A stretch of 64,000 nt of DNA from Candidatus Merdivicinus intestinigallinarum (GCA_018713335.1 DVOW01000050.1:62001-126000), one strand, 5' to 3'; numbered from the stretch's first letter, positions 46,091 through 55,258 are shown. Notes: generated by a model not told the origin, from the letters alone. Numbers and translations are program-made.

Positions 46091-46558
46091 TTACAAGGCG
46101 CTGCTTTCCTGTGGGAAATACCGCCTGAAAATCCCCCGGACGCCGGCCTGGACATCCCGCAGGGTATCATCGAAATTTCCGGTGTACCAGGGGTCGGCCA
46201 CTTCCCCGGGGGTGTCGGTGAAATCCAGCAAAAGGAAGACTTTTCCCGCCGGGTCGCCGCCGGCGATCCGGCGGATGTTTTGCAGGTTCCATTCATCCAT
46301 GCCAATCAGCAGGTCGTACCGGCTGTAATCGGCTTTGGTCAGCTGGCGGGCGGTTTTGCCCGCGCAGGAAATCCCCAGTTCCTGGAGCTTTTTCCGGGTC
46401 CCCGGGTGCACCGGGTTCCCGATTTCCTCGGTGCTGGTGGCGGCGGAATCCGCGTGGATCTTGCCCTCTAGGCCCAGCTTCCGGGCGGTGTCGTTTAAGA
46501 CAAATTCTGCCATAGGCGAACGGCAGATGTTGCCGTGGCAGATAAAAAGTATTTTCAT
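46091..46558 (-). CDS. low-molecular-weight protein-tyrosine phosphatase
   Basis: 155 aa. The catalytic loop at the extreme N-terminus, FICHGNICRSPMAE, fits C-x5-R-S; the general-acid Asp is in DPWYTGNFDDT. SD AAAGGAAT. Partners may be tyrosine kinases of capsule control or arginine-phosphorylation systems; none is nearby. Confidence 0.92.
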   Translation of the reverse strand: MKILFICHGNICRSPMAEFVLNDTARKLGLEGKIHADSAATSTEEIGNPVHPGTRKKLQELGISCAGKTARQLTKADYSRYDLLIGMDEWNLQNIRRIAGGDPAGKVFLLLDFTDTPGEVADPWYTGNFDDTLRDVQAGVRGIFRRYFPQESSAL

Positions 46559-46677
46559 CCTGTTATTCCTTTCTTATTTTGGTTATATACTGACGCCTAA
46601 AAACAGGCCCAAGAGGCTGAAGGGGACCAGAATCAGCAGATTCCCGTCATGAGGGACAGCAAGAAGTACGGCCGCGG

Positions 46678-47268
46678 TTATTCGTTCTGTCCATGCTCCC
46701 AGGGCGTATCAAAATCCGTCAGGGCCTTTTCCGGCACGTCATAGTAAAAAATCCGGTCCGGATAGCGTTTGAATAGGCTCCGGCCCCCTTGGTCCCCGTG
46801 AATGGAAAGCAGCTCTTCCCGGAATATGGGAGCGAAAATAGTGGGGGACCCGAACCGGTTCCCGGCTTTCACCCGCCCTAAAGGGAGCTCCTGCCTGGCG
46901 TATGCTTCCAGAAAGCCATAGAGCAGTTCCCCAGTGAAATACGGCTCATCGCAGACAAAAAAGCAGAAGGCGGCGTCTGCCCTTGCCTTTAAAATTCCCG
47001 CCCGCATGGAGGCCGCCATGCCTTCCTCCGGTGGCGGCGCTTCCACCGGGCAAAATCCCCGGCGGAGGGCTTCTTCCCGAATGGCCGGTTCCCTGGTGAC
47101 CGCCAAGATCCGGCAGAGAGGGGAAACCGCCTGGGCCGCATCGAAAGCGTACTGGAAAAGGGGCTTCCCATCAAAGTCCGCCAGCAGCTTTTTGCCTTCC
47201 GATTCCCGGGAGATTGCGGCAAACCGGCGGGAAACCCCGCCGGCCAACAAAATCAGGTCAGTTTTCAC
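46678..47268 (-). CDS. MobA/MocA-like nucleotidyltransferase
   Basis: 196 aa, GTG start overlapping the end of the molybdoenzyme gene by 11 bp. N-terminal LILLAGGVSRRF with KKLLADFDGKPLFQYAF, central VCDEP, GSPTIFAPIFREEL followed by GDQGGRSLF, and TDFDTPWE near the end. This is the pattern of CTP:molybdopterin cytidylyltransferase (MocA) and relatives. Its position as the last gene of a molybdoenzyme operon supports cofactor maturation (cytidylylated Mo cofactor). Confidence 0.82.
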   Translation of the reverse strand: MKTDLILLAGGVSRRFAAISRESEGKKLLADFDGKPLFQYAFDAAQAVSPLCRILAVTREPAIREEALRRGFCPVEAPPPEEGMAASMRAGILKARADAAFCFFVCDEPYFTGELLYGFLEAYARQELPLGRVKAGNRFGSPTIFAPIFREELLSIHGDQGGRSLFKRYPDRIFYYDVPEKALTDFDTPWEHGQNE

Positions 47269-49543
47269 GCTTTTTTAAAAGCCCCAGGGCAATCTCTTCC
47301 GGTTTGATGGGCAGTTCCCGGAAATAGAGGCCGGTGGCGTTATAAACGGCGTTGGCAATGGCCGGGGCCGGGGTGTTGATGACCAGCTCCCCGATGGATT
47401 TCGCGCCGAAGGGGCCGGTGGGCTCGTAGCTGCTTTCAAATTCCACCCGGATCTTTCCGGCGTCCAGGCGGGTGGGGATTTTATATTGCAGGAAGGAATT
47501 GTTCATCATATGCCCTGCCTGGTCGTACTGGATGTCCTCAAAAAGGGCCATGCCGATGCCCTGGACAATGCCGCCCTCGGTCTGGACGGTGGCCAGGTTC
47601 CGGTTGATGACAGTGCCGCAGTCCACGGCCGCCGCGTAATCCACCACTTCCACCTTGCCGGTTTCCGGGTCCAGGTCGATTTCCGCCATGCCCACCATAA
47701 AGGGCGGCGGCGACACCGGGGAGGAATGGGACTCGCTGGCGGAAATGCAGCGGTTGTGGCCGTCAAAGCTGGCGTAACCGATTTGGGAGAGGGTTACTTC
47801 CTTGTCTGCGCCCGGCTGGAACACCCGTTTGCCGTCAAATTCCGCGGCTTCCGGGTCGATGCCCAGCAGTTTCGCGCCGGTTTCCAGGATTTTCTGCCGG
47901 AGCTTTTCGCAGGTTTTCACCACGGCCATGCCGGTGACATAGGTGGTGGAGGAGGCGTAGGAGCCGGTGTCATAGGGAGACTGGTCGGTGTCCACCCCCC
48001 GGACGGCGATCCGGTCGATGTCGCAGTCCAGGCAGTCGGCGGCCATTTGGGCCAGGATGGTGTCGCAGCCCGTTCCCATGTCGGTGCAGCCCACCAGCAG
48101 GGTGTAAAAGCCGTCGTCGTTTAAGCGGATCTCTACGCTGGCGATGTCCACTCCGGAAATGCCGCTGCCCTGCATGGCCATAGCCACGCCGACGCTGCGG
48201 ATGTGGCCGTTTTCCAGGACTTTGGCCGGGAATTTTTCCTGCCAGTTCATCATTTCCTTGGCTTTGGCCATACATTTGTCCAGGGTGCAGCTCTGGCAGG
48301 TTTCGTTATAATAGGTGCGCATGACCTGGCCTTCCAGCACCATGTTTTTCTCCCGGATGGCGCAGGGGTCCATGCCCAGCTCCGCCGCCATTTCGCTGAC
48401 GGCGGATTCCACGGCGAAGATGCCCTGGGTGGCCCCGTAGCCCCGGTAGGCCCCGCCGCCCATGGTGTTGGTGTAAACCACGTCGCAGGAGAACCGGGCC
48501 GCCTCAATGCCCCCGTAGAGGGACAGGGATTTGTGGCCCACTAAGCCGATGGTGGTGGGGCCGTGCTCCCCGTAGGCCCCGGCGTTGGACAGGGCGTACA
48601 GGTCGATGGCCCTGATGACGCCGTCTTTGGTTGCGCCGATGCGGACGGTCATCTGCATCTGGTGCCGGGGGGAGCCGTTGGTCATGGATTCCTCCCGGGT
48701 GTAGACAATGGCCGCCGGACGGCCGGTTTTTAAGGTGACAAAAGCGGGGTACACCTCGCTGACGGCGCTTTGCTTGGCCCCGAAGCCGCCGCCGATGCGG
48801 GGCTTCACCACCCGAATCTGGGATTTGGGGATTTCCAGAGCATTGGAGAGGATCCGCCGCACATGGAAGGGGACCTGGGTGGAGCTCACAAGGCTCAACC
48901 GCCCGTATTCGTCCAAATAGGAGTAGGTGCGGAAGGTTTCCATCATGGCCTGGTTGTTGGCCTTGGTCCGGTAGGTGCGGGTGAGCACCACGTCGCACCG
49001 GCTGAGGGCTTCCTCCACATCGCCCACCTCAAACACATCGGTGCTGCAAAGGTTCCGGCGGTTGTCCGCCCCAACAGGGCAGAGGGCTTTGAAGTCCTCC
49101 TCCGGATGCACCAAAATGGGGTTGTCCTTGGCCTTGGTAAAGTCCAGCAACGGCTCCCGGACGTCGTATTTCACCTTGATGAGATTCATGGCCTTCAAAG
49201 CGGCGGCTTCCGTTTCGGCGGCAATAATGGCCACCGGGTCCCCGGCGCAACGCAGATGCCTGTCCAGAATCAGCCGGTCGTAGGGGCTGGGCTCCGGATA
49301 GGTCTGGCCCGCCGTGGTGAACCGGGATTTGGGCACATCGTGGTAAGTGAAAACGGCGGCCACCCCCGGAACCTTCAAGGCCGCCGCGGTGTTAATGTCC
49401 TCAATAAAGGCGTTGGCATGGGGGCTGCGGAGAAGTTTTACCACCAGGGTATTCTGGGGAATCAAATCGCCGGTGTAGACCGGCTTGCCGGTGACCAGGC
49501 TCATGGCATCCTTTTTCCGGACGCGGCTGTTGACATAGCTCAT
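47258..49543 (-). CDS. xanthine dehydrogenase-type molybdenum-binding subunit
   Basis: 761 aa from ATG 49543 (AGGAGGGGAG upstream; the track extends into the previous gene). N-terminal aldehyde-oxidase/XDH hammerhead (KKDAMSLVTGKPVYTGDL), then Mo-cofactor segments IGGGFGAKQ, GGGAYRGYGATQG and MGTGCDT. The catalytic Glu is in FGAKSIGEL at about residue 719. Substrate is probably a purine, given the neighbouring permease, but related enzymes hydroxylate nicotinate or aldehydes. Forms a heterotrimer with the next two genes. Confidence 0.92.
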   Translation of the reverse strand: MSYVNSRVRKKDAMSLVTGKPVYTGDLIPQNTLVVKLLRSPHANAFIEDINTAAALKVPGVAAVFTYHDVPKSRFTTAGQTYPEPSPYDRLILDRHLRCAGDPVAIIAAETEAAALKAMNLIKVKYDVREPLLDFTKAKDNPILVHPEEDFKALCPVGADNRRNLCSTDVFEVGDVEEALSRCDVVLTRTYRTKANNQAMMETFRTYSYLDEYGRLSLVSSTQVPFHVRRILSNALEIPKSQIRVVKPRIGGGFGAKQSAVSEVYPAFVTLKTGRPAAIVYTREESMTNGSPRHQMQMTVRIGATKDGVIRAIDLYALSNAGAYGEHGPTTIGLVGHKSLSLYGGIEAARFSCDVVYTNTMGGGAYRGYGATQGIFAVESAVSEMAAELGMDPCAIREKNMVLEGQVMRTYYNETCQSCTLDKCMAKAKEMMNWQEKFPAKVLENGHIRSVGVAMAMQGSGISGVDIASVEIRLNDDGFYTLLVGCTDMGTGCDTILAQMAADCLDCDIDRIAVRGVDTDQSPYDTGSYASSTTYVTGMAVVKTCEKLRQKILETGAKLLGIDPEAAEFDGKRVFQPGADKEVTLSQIGYASFDGHNRCISASESHSSPVSPPPFMVGMAEIDLDPETGKVEVVDYAAAVDCGTVINRNLATVQTEGGIVQGIGMALFEDIQYDQAGHMMNNSFLQYKIPTRLDAGKIRVEFESSYEPTGPFGAKSIGELVINTPAPAIANAVYNATGLYFRELPIKPEEIALGLLKKREN

Positions 49544-50007
49544 TTGCTCCCCTCCTGTTTCCATGCCAGATATTTTTTGATCGCCCGCAGCTGGCTTTGG
49601 TAGCCGGTGCAGCGGCAGAGGTTTCCGGCCAGGTATTCCTGGATTTCCTGTTCCGTGGGATTTTCCAGCTCCTTCACCATGGCCAGGACGTTCATAATGA
49701 AGCCGGGGCTGCAAAAGCCGCACTGCTCGCCGCCTTCGTCAGCTAAAAAGCCGCCGAATTCCTCCGCCTCTTTTTGCAGGCCTTCCAGAGTTGTGACGGA
49801 TTTGCCGTCGGCCCGGACCGCCAGGACGCTGCACGACAGCACCGGCTTGCCGTCCAGATGGACGGTGCAGAGGCCGCAGTTGGAGGTTTCACATCCCCGT
49901 TTGACGGAATAGCAGCCGTGGGCCCGGAGAAAATCCAACAGAACTAAATCCGGGGCTACATCTTCCGTATAATTTCTTCCGTTAATATTGACTGTAATCT
50001 GCATCAT
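49540..50007 (-). CDS. xanthine dehydrogenase-type [2Fe-2S] subunit
   Basis: 155 aa. Plant-type ferredoxin cysteines in GCETSNCGLC, and the second cluster in CGFCSPG and NLCRCTGY, so both 2Fe-2S sites are complete. ATG 50007 overlaps the stop of the FAD subunit and its stop overlaps the Mo-subunit start. Relays electrons from Mo to FAD. Confidence 0.94.
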   Translation of the reverse strand: MMQITVNINGRNYTEDVAPDLVLLDFLRAHGCYSVKRGCETSNCGLCTVHLDGKPVLSCSVLAVRADGKSVTTLEGLQKEAEEFGGFLADEGGEQCGFCSPGFIMNVLAMVKELENPTEQEIQEYLAGNLCRCTGYQSQLRAIKKYLAWKQEGSK

Positions 50008-50771
50008 TCCACCTCCCGCAGACGGTTGACCGCCCGTTTGGCCAAAACGCCGGCCAAATGGCGGCGGTATTCCGCGCTGGCCCGCATATTGCTCCCAAAA
50101 GGCAGGGACTGGGCCTTTTCTATAATGGTTTCCATGGGGTTGGAGAGGGAAAGCCCCTCCACTGCCAGGGCCCGCATGGGCCGCCCGCCGATCACCAGCC
50201 GCAGGTTGCCTTCTAAGGAAGACGCGGCGCAGGTCAGGACGGGGATGTCCGTTTCGGTGTTGCGGAAGCTCTCGTAAACCGCTTTCCGGCCGGTTTTGCG
50301 GACAATGACCCGGGCCAAGATGTCCCGGTCATAGGGCATAGCGGCGTACTGGGCCAGAGGCATGACCCCGGCCCCGGCCAGCTCCACGTCGCAATCCAGG
50401 GCCAAGAGCCAGGTGAGGACGTCCGAGAACCCGAACCGGGAATAAAGGCTGCCGCCTAATGTGGCGCAGTTCCGGAACTGCACCCCTACAATGTGCCGCG
50501 TCATGTCGGCAAAGCCGGAGCCGAACGCCTCTTTCAGGCGCGCGTCCGTTTCCAGCTGGCGCAAAGTCACCATGGCCCCCAAAACAAAGGACTCCCCGGT
50601 TTCTTCAATGGTGTCCAGCCCCAGGCCGGACAGGTCGATTAAAGCGCCGATGCGTCGTTTGCCCATTTTCATCCAGCACCCGCCGCCCAAAACGGCGCTG
50701 CTTTTCTTTTGGTTCAGGGCATAGGCTTCCTCCAAAGAGGCGGCCTTTACATATTGCTGTGCTGTAAACAA
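50004..50771 (-). CDS. xanthine dehydrogenase-type FAD-binding subunit
   Basis: 255 aa. TTG 50771 is 7 nt after AAAGGAGG and directly follows the ATPase stop; the track ORF runs out of the ATPase gene. FAD segments AVLGGGCWMKM (usually AGGTDL) and RNCATLGGSLYSRFGFSDVLTWLLAL, and the C-terminal CO-dehydrogenase flavoprotein domain. Slightly short against 280-290 aa. The diphosphate loop GGGCW is divergent. Confidence 0.9.
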   Translation of the reverse strand: MFTAQQYVKAASLEEAYALNQKKSSAVLGGGCWMKMGKRRIGALIDLSGLGLDTIEETGESFVLGAMVTLRQLETDARLKEAFGSGFADMTRHIVGVQFRNCATLGGSLYSRFGFSDVLTWLLALDCDVELAGAGVMPLAQYAAMPYDRDILARVIVRKTGRKAVYESFRNTETDIPVLTCAASSLEGNLRLVIGGRPMRALAVEGLSLSNPMETIIEKAQSLPFGSNMRASAEYRRHLAGVLAKRAVNRLREVE

Positions 50772-50772
50772 G

Positions 50773-51546
50773 TTACAGCCTCCTTTCGTGTTTCCAGTAA
50801 AAATATCCGTCCGATGATAAGGTGAAATGTTCCCCGTAAAGGGGTTTGAGCGTTTGACAAAGGGCTTCCCCAAAGTCCGGCGAAGCCGGAACATAGATAG
50901 TTTGTCCTTCCACCAGAACCAATGCCCCGTCCCCGTAGCTGAAAGCCAGGTTGGGGTCGTGGACGCTTAACAGGGCCGCTTTTTGCTCCCGGCGCACCAG
51001 ATTTTGCAGGATTTGCAGAAAATCCTGCTGGCGTTTTACATCCAGGCTGGCCGTTGGCTCGTCCAACAGAAGGAGGGGGGCGTTCTGCACCAGGGATTGG
51101 GCCAGGGCCACCAACTGGCGCTCGCCGCCGCTTAGCCGGTCCATTGGTCGGTTGGCCAGATGGGGAATGCCCAAGGTTTCCATGGCAGACCGGGCCAGTT
51201 TGCGGTGGGTTTCGCCGGGGACTTCCCCCCATTTTAAGCAGGGCGCTGCCCCCAGCGTGGCATATTCCTCCGCCGTCATATCCGTGGGCCGGATATCCTG
51301 AGGGAGATAGCTTATCTGCCTGGCCCGTTCCCGGGGAGAAAGACGGGTGAGGGACCTGCCGTTCCAGGTGATTTCCCCGAAATCCGATGGGATCAGGCCG
51401 CAAATGGCCCGGATTAGGGTGGATTTTCCCGCGCCGTTTGGCCCCAAGAGGAAAAAAAGCCCGGTTTCCGGAAGGGTAAATGTCACGTTTTGCAAAATCT
51501 TCCGCCGGTTCAGTGAAACGGAAAGGTTTTGGACAGAAAGACTCAT
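50773..51546 (-). CDS. ABC transporter ATP-binding protein (FecE-type)
   Basis: 257 aa from 51546, overlapping the permease stop. Walker A LLGPNGAGKSTLI, Q-loop YLPQDIRP, signature LSGGERQ, Walker B LLLLDEPTASLD, switch His in LSVHDPN. Partner of the downstream-listed permease and binding protein. It ends one base before the FAD-subunit start, tying the importer to the molybdoenzyme. Confidence 0.94.
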   Translation of the reverse strand: MSLSVQNLSVSLNRRKILQNVTFTLPETGLFFLLGPNGAGKSTLIRAICGLIPSDFGEITWNGRSLTRLSPRERARQISYLPQDIRPTDMTAEEYATLGAAPCLKWGEVPGETHRKLARSAMETLGIPHLANRPMDRLSGGERQLVALAQSLVQNAPLLLLDEPTASLDVKRQQDFLQILQNLVRREQKAALLSVHDPNLAFSYGDGALVLVEGQTIYVPASPDFGEALCQTLKPLYGEHFTLSSDGYFYWKHERRL

Positions 51547-52535
51547 GATTCCCCACCGCCTTTCCGCCTGGCGGCCCGGATAAGCAGCCCGCACAGGAAC
51601 ACTGCCCCAAAGAGGGAAGTGAAGATGCTCACCGGGATTTCCACAGTGGACAAAGCCCGGGCACAGAGGTCGGCGGCCATTAACAGAATCCCGCCGGTAA
51701 AAAAGCAGGCACCCATGTTCTTTGCCATATCCCTGCCGCCCAAAAGCCGCAGGATGTGGGGGGCCAGCAGCCCGATCCAGCTGACCACCCCCGCCGCCGA
51801 AACCACCGCCGCCACCAAAACTGTGGCGCAGATGACCGCCAGGAGCCGAACCCGGGAGGGCTGAATCCCTAAGCTTTGGGCCTGGTCGTCCCCCAAGGAC
51901 AGGAGCTTTACCCGGAACCGCCCGCCGTACAATAACAGATGGGCGGGAATCACAAGGAGGGCTACGACGCTTACTTCATCCCAACCGCTGATGTTCTGGA
52001 AGCTGCCCATGAGCCAGTATTCAATGGAAGCCAGCTGTTTTTCCGGGTCCGCCAGGAATTTTAAGAGCATGAGAACCGCCGAGGAAATGCTGCCCACTAC
52101 AATGCCCGCCAAGACCATGCCCAACACCCGGTTATGGCGCACAAAGGAGGACAGAAACAGGGCGAAGGCCACTGTCAGGATACCGCAGGCAAAGGAGCAC
52201 AGGGGGAGCGTCCATCCCGGCAGGAACAGGAGGGCCAGCACTGCCCCCACGGAACAGCCGCTGGCAACCCCCAGCACATCCGGGGAAACCAAAGGGTTCG
52301 AGAAAACCGTCTGGAACACCATACCTGAAACGGCCAAGGCCCCGCCGCTTACAGCAGTCAGCATCACCCGGGGCAGGCGGATGTCCCAAAACACCCCCGC
52401 CGCCGTTTGAGAAGGGGGATTTCCTAATAAAATGCCGCCCATATCCGCCAAAGACAAGGAATACCGCCCAAGGCATGCCGAAAGGACGAGCATCCCCGCC
52501 CACAGGGCCAATGTGCCCCAAAAGCGTTTGTTCAA
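51543..52535 (-). CDS. FecCD-family ABC permease
   Basis: 330 aa, TTG start 8 nt after AAAGGAGGG. About ten TM helices; RLPRVMLTAVSGGALAVSGMVFQTVFSNPLVSPDVLGVASG is the family hallmark, with GLLAPHILRLLGG late. FecCD permeases import iron chelates, B12, haem or, in the MolBCA group, molybdate/tungstate. The operon context favours the last; sequence alone does not decide. Confidence 0.93.
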   Translation of the reverse strand: MNKRFWGTLALWAGMLVLSACLGRYSLSLADMGGILLGNPPSQTAAGVFWDIRLPRVMLTAVSGGALAVSGMVFQTVFSNPLVSPDVLGVASGCSVGAVLALLFLPGWTLPLCSFACGILTVAFALFLSSFVRHNRVLGMVLAGIVVGSISSAVLMLLKFLADPEKQLASIEYWLMGSFQNISGWDEVSVVALLVIPAHLLLYGGRFRVKLLSLGDDQAQSLGIQPSRVRLLAVICATVLVAAVVSAAGVVSWIGLLAPHILRLLGGRDMAKNMGACFFTGGILLMAADLCARALSTVEIPVSIFTSLFGAVFLCGLLIRAARRKGGGES

Positions 52536-52559
52536 TGCCCGTCCCTCCTTTATTTTGGA

Positions 52560-53633
52560 TCATTCAGCCGTGTATTCCATGCCGAAATAGGTTTCATAAA
52601 ATTCCGATGCGGCGGTTTCCACTTCCTCCGCCGTCACCACATCCGGGTGCAGCTGGTTGGCAAGCCACAAAATGCCCAGCACGCTGGAGGCGGTGGGGTA
52701 GTCCCAGGCCTCTATTTCGCCGGGGAAAATCATAACACTCTCGTCCGCATCCTGAACGGCGGAAAGGCTTGCAAAACGTTCATCCGCCAGAAATTCGTCC
52801 CGGGTGTAGTCGCTGTAGGACACCAAGAAGATCTTGTCCGGGTCCCAGCTTACCAGCTCTTCCGCGGTAATGTCCGCCCACTGGGCGCTGTCCATGGACG
52901 CCGCGGCATTGACGCCGCCGGCCATTTCGATCAAATCGTTCTGGTACATGCCGGAACCGGCGGTGCGGAGCATATCGCTGCCGGCAATATAAACGGTGGG
53001 TTTGTCTTCCAAATTGGCGGTACGGGCGGAAACATCCTCCATGACCTCATGGTAATAGGAAACAAGCTGCCCGGCCTTTTCCGCACAGCCAGTGGCCAGG
53101 CCCAGCATTTCCACGGTTTCCAAGAAGGTGGGCATAGTTTCCGGATCAATGACGGCCACGGGGATATTCAGCGCCTCAAACTGCTCCACGGAGTCCTTTA
53201 ATTTCAAGGGGAGGACCACCAGGTCCGGCTCCAAAGCAGCGGTTTCCTCCACATTGACCCCTTTGCCGGAGCCTACGGCGGGAAGCTTTAACAGTTCCGG
53301 GAAAGCTTCGGTGTAAAGGGGGCGGGTCTCCGCCTTCATTTCAATGCCCACCAGCTTGTCCTCCGCGCCGATGGCGGCCAGAAGGGAGGTGGACAGGTAA
53401 TACACGGAAACCACCTTTTCCGCAGGCTTTTCTAAGGTTACGGTCCGGCCGGCGTGGTCGGTGAAGGTAATGAGGGAGGTTTCCTCCGCTTTGCTTTCCT
53501 CGGAGGGTTCCGCGGGGGCTTCGGAGGATACGGCGGCGGTCGAGGAAGAAGTTTCCGTCTGGGCGCACCCGGCCAAGGCCGAAAGGGCCAGCAGGGAAGC
53601 TAAGGTCAGGGAGAGGAACTTTTGCAGTTTCAT
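52560..53633 (-). CDS. ABC transporter substrate-binding lipoprotein
   Basis: 357 aa from ATG 53633 (AAAGGA upstream). Lipobox LSALAGC at ~residues 17-23, an acidic/Ser linker, then a cluster-A-3 fold of the FecB/BtuF type: TFTDHAGRTVTLEKPAEKVVSVYYLS, EPDLVVLP, and a long connecting helix region. Substrate not evident from sequence; molybdate or tungstate is inferred from the adjoining molybdoenzyme genes. Confidence 0.9.
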   Translation of the reverse strand: MKLQKFLSLTLASLLALSALAGCAQTETSSSTAAVSSEAPAEPSEESKAEETSLITFTDHAGRTVTLEKPAEKVVSVYYLSTSLLAAIGAEDKLVGIEMKAETRPLYTEAFPELLKLPAVGSGKGVNVEETAALEPDLVVLPLKLKDSVEQFEALNIPVAVIDPETMPTFLETVEMLGLATGCAEKAGQLVSYYHEVMEDVSARTANLEDKPTVYIAGSDMLRTAGSGMYQNDLIEMAGGVNAAASMDSAQWADITAEELVSWDPDKIFLVSYSDYTRDEFLADERFASLSAVQDADESVMIFPGEIEAWDYPTASSVLGILWLANQLHPDVVTAEEVETAASEFYETYFGMEYTAE

Positions 53634-53652
53634 CGAATCAATCCTTTCTTTT

Positions 53653-53681
53653 ATTGTAGCAAAAATACTTTGCCTTGTCGA
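53653..53681 (-). promoter_or_regulatory. promoter of the importer-molybdoenzyme operon
   Basis: Minus strand TCGACA, 17-bp spacer, TACAAT, about 20 bp before the binding-protein start. It separates this operon from the NCS2 permease transcript. Confidence 0.65.
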
Positions 53682-53766
53682 TAGGGAGAACGGACGGGTT
53701 TTAGGTGGAAAAAGGGCCGCCTGCAACGCACCGGCATTACAGACAGCCCCGGAAATCCTGTCGGAA

Positions 53767-55071
53767 TTATTCTTTGTCTTTGGGAAGGATCAAATTCATC
53801 ACCGTCGCGATGACGAAGGTCATGATGATGCCGTTCTGGGCGAAAATCTGGCCCACCCAGGCGGGCATCTGGTCCAGCGCGCTGGGAACCATGCCGATTC
53901 CTACGCCCAGGCCTAAAGCCAGGGCCACGATCATGCCGTTGCGGCCGTTTAATTTTTCCCGCTGCAAGGACTGCATGCCGCTGACCAGGATCATGGCGAA
54001 CATGATGACGGCGGCGCCGCCCAGCACCGACTGGGGCATGGCGGAGAAGATGGCCGACAATTTGGGAATGAAGCCGCAGAGGAGTAAGAACACGGCCCCG
54101 GTCATGATGCAGAATCGGTTCACCACCTTGGTGACAGTGACCAGGCCCACGTTCTGGCTGAAGGAGGTGTTGGGCAGGACGCCGAAGAGGGCGGCCAGCA
54201 AGCTGCCCACGCCGTCGGCGATGACGCCGCCGGAAAGCTCCTCATTGGTGGGCTCCCGGTCTAAGCCGCCGTTGGTGATGCCGGAAATGTCGCCCACCGT
54301 TTCCACGGCGGTGGCCACGAACATAATGGCCATGGCGATCATGGCCTGCCAGTGAAATTCCATCCGCATATCCAGAAGGAAAATGGGCTTGGGCAGGCTG
54401 AACCAGGCGGCGTCCGCAATGGGCTGGAAGTCCACCATGCCCAAGGCGATGGCAACCAGGTAGCCTACGACAATGCCGATTAAAATAGCGGAAACGCTTA
54501 AGAAGCCTTTGGTGAATTGCTTCAGCACCACAATGACCACTACCACAATGAGGCCCACCAGCAGATGCTTCCAGTGGCCGAAGTCCGGCGCGCCGGAGCC
54601 GCCGGCGAAATAGTTAATGCCAACGGGCAGCAGGGACAGGCCGATGGACATGATGACCAGGCTGGTGACAACGGGGGGGAACAGCTTTTTCAGGGGTTTG
54701 ATGAAGAAGCCCAGGATGATTTCCAGAATGGCGCCGGTTAAGGACGCGCCGATAATGGCGCCGTAGCCGAAATTGCTGCCGATGGATTTGCAGGTGCCGA
54801 TAAATCCGGAGCTGGTGCCCATGACCACCGGCAGGCGGCAGCCCACCTTCCAGATGGGATACAGCTGAATTAAAGTGACCACACCGGCGATGAACATGGA
54901 ATTTTGGATCAATGTGGTTTTGAGCCCAACGTCCATGTTCAGCATCCCGCAGATGATCAGCAGAGGGGACACGTTTCCCAAAAACATGGCCAGGACATGC
55001 TGGATGCCCAGGGGGATGGCCCGGGAAAGGGGGACCCGCCCGTCCAGGCGGTAAACGTTTTGTACTGACAT
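53767..55071 (-). CDS. NCS2-family xanthine/uracil permease
   Basis: 434 aa, about 12-14 TM segments. RVPLSRAIPLGIQHVLAMFLGNVSPLLI at the N-terminus, SSGFIGTCKSIG, the NCS2 loop FATAVETVGDISGITNGG (here FVATAVETVGD), and QNVGLVTVTKVVNR. SD AAGGAG. A guanine-class riboswitch lies in its leader, and XDH-type and xpt genes flank it, so xanthine or guanine is the likely substrate. Confidence 0.92.
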   Translation of the reverse strand: MSVQNVYRLDGRVPLSRAIPLGIQHVLAMFLGNVSPLLIICGMLNMDVGLKTTLIQNSMFIAGVVTLIQLYPIWKVGCRLPVVMGTSSGFIGTCKSIGSNFGYGAIIGASLTGAILEIILGFFIKPLKKLFPPVVTSLVIMSIGLSLLPVGINYFAGGSGAPDFGHWKHLLVGLIVVVVIVVLKQFTKGFLSVSAILIGIVVGYLVAIALGMVDFQPIADAAWFSLPKPIFLLDMRMEFHWQAMIAMAIMFVATAVETVGDISGITNGGLDREPTNEELSGGVIADGVGSLLAALFGVLPNTSFSQNVGLVTVTKVVNRFCIMTGAVFLLLCGFIPKLSAIFSAMPQSVLGGAAVIMFAMILVSGMQSLQREKLNGRNGMIVALALGLGVGIGMVPSALDQMPAWVGQIFAQNGIIMTFVIATVMNLILPKDKE

Positions 55072-55138
55072 AAAAAATCTCCTTACCGTTTTTTGCGCGC
55101 TGCCAGCAGGGCTTTTGTTCCCGCGGCCGGTGAGGATG

Positions 55139-55182
55139 ACAAAACAAAACGCCTGCCCCGGGGTAACTCGTGGATGGCGTTT
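55139..55182 (-). terminator. riboswitch expression-platform terminator
   Basis: Minus strand AAACGCC pairs with GGCGTTTT across a 22-nt loop containing CCCCGGGG, followed by GTTTTGT. It lies between aptamer and permease start and implies ligand-induced termination. Confidence 0.65.
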
Positions 55183-55194
55183 GATTTCCTTGGC

Positions 55195-55258
55195 GCGTAG
55201 TCTTCCGGATTCGGCCGGAAGGTAGAAACAATCAGCCCATTTTGCTGAAAATATACGC
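55195..55258 (-). promoter_or_regulatory. purine riboswitch aptamer (guanine class)
   Basis: P1 GCGTA/TACGC, P2 TCAGC/GCTGA with loop AAAATGG, the core GTTTCTACC, P3 CTTCCGG/CCGGAAG with loop CCGAAT, and the J3/1 GACTACG. The discriminating base is C (GAC), so guanine or hypoxanthine rather than adenine. GG of L2 and CC of L3 can kiss. L3 is 6 nt if P3 is fully paired, shorter than the usual 7. Confidence 0.9.

Noticed and set aside
46559-46677. Possible membrane-protein fragment on the minus strand (LLILVPFSLLGLFLGVSI)
   Set aside because: No start codon or SD and only ~30 codons beyond the nucleotidyltransferase stop; may be a relic but cannot be supported as a gene.
51543-53633. Annotating the ABC importer as an iron-siderophore transporter
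   Set aside because: The fold permits it, but no siderophore genes or Fur-like site were seen, and the operon is fused to molybdoenzyme genes. Substrate left open.
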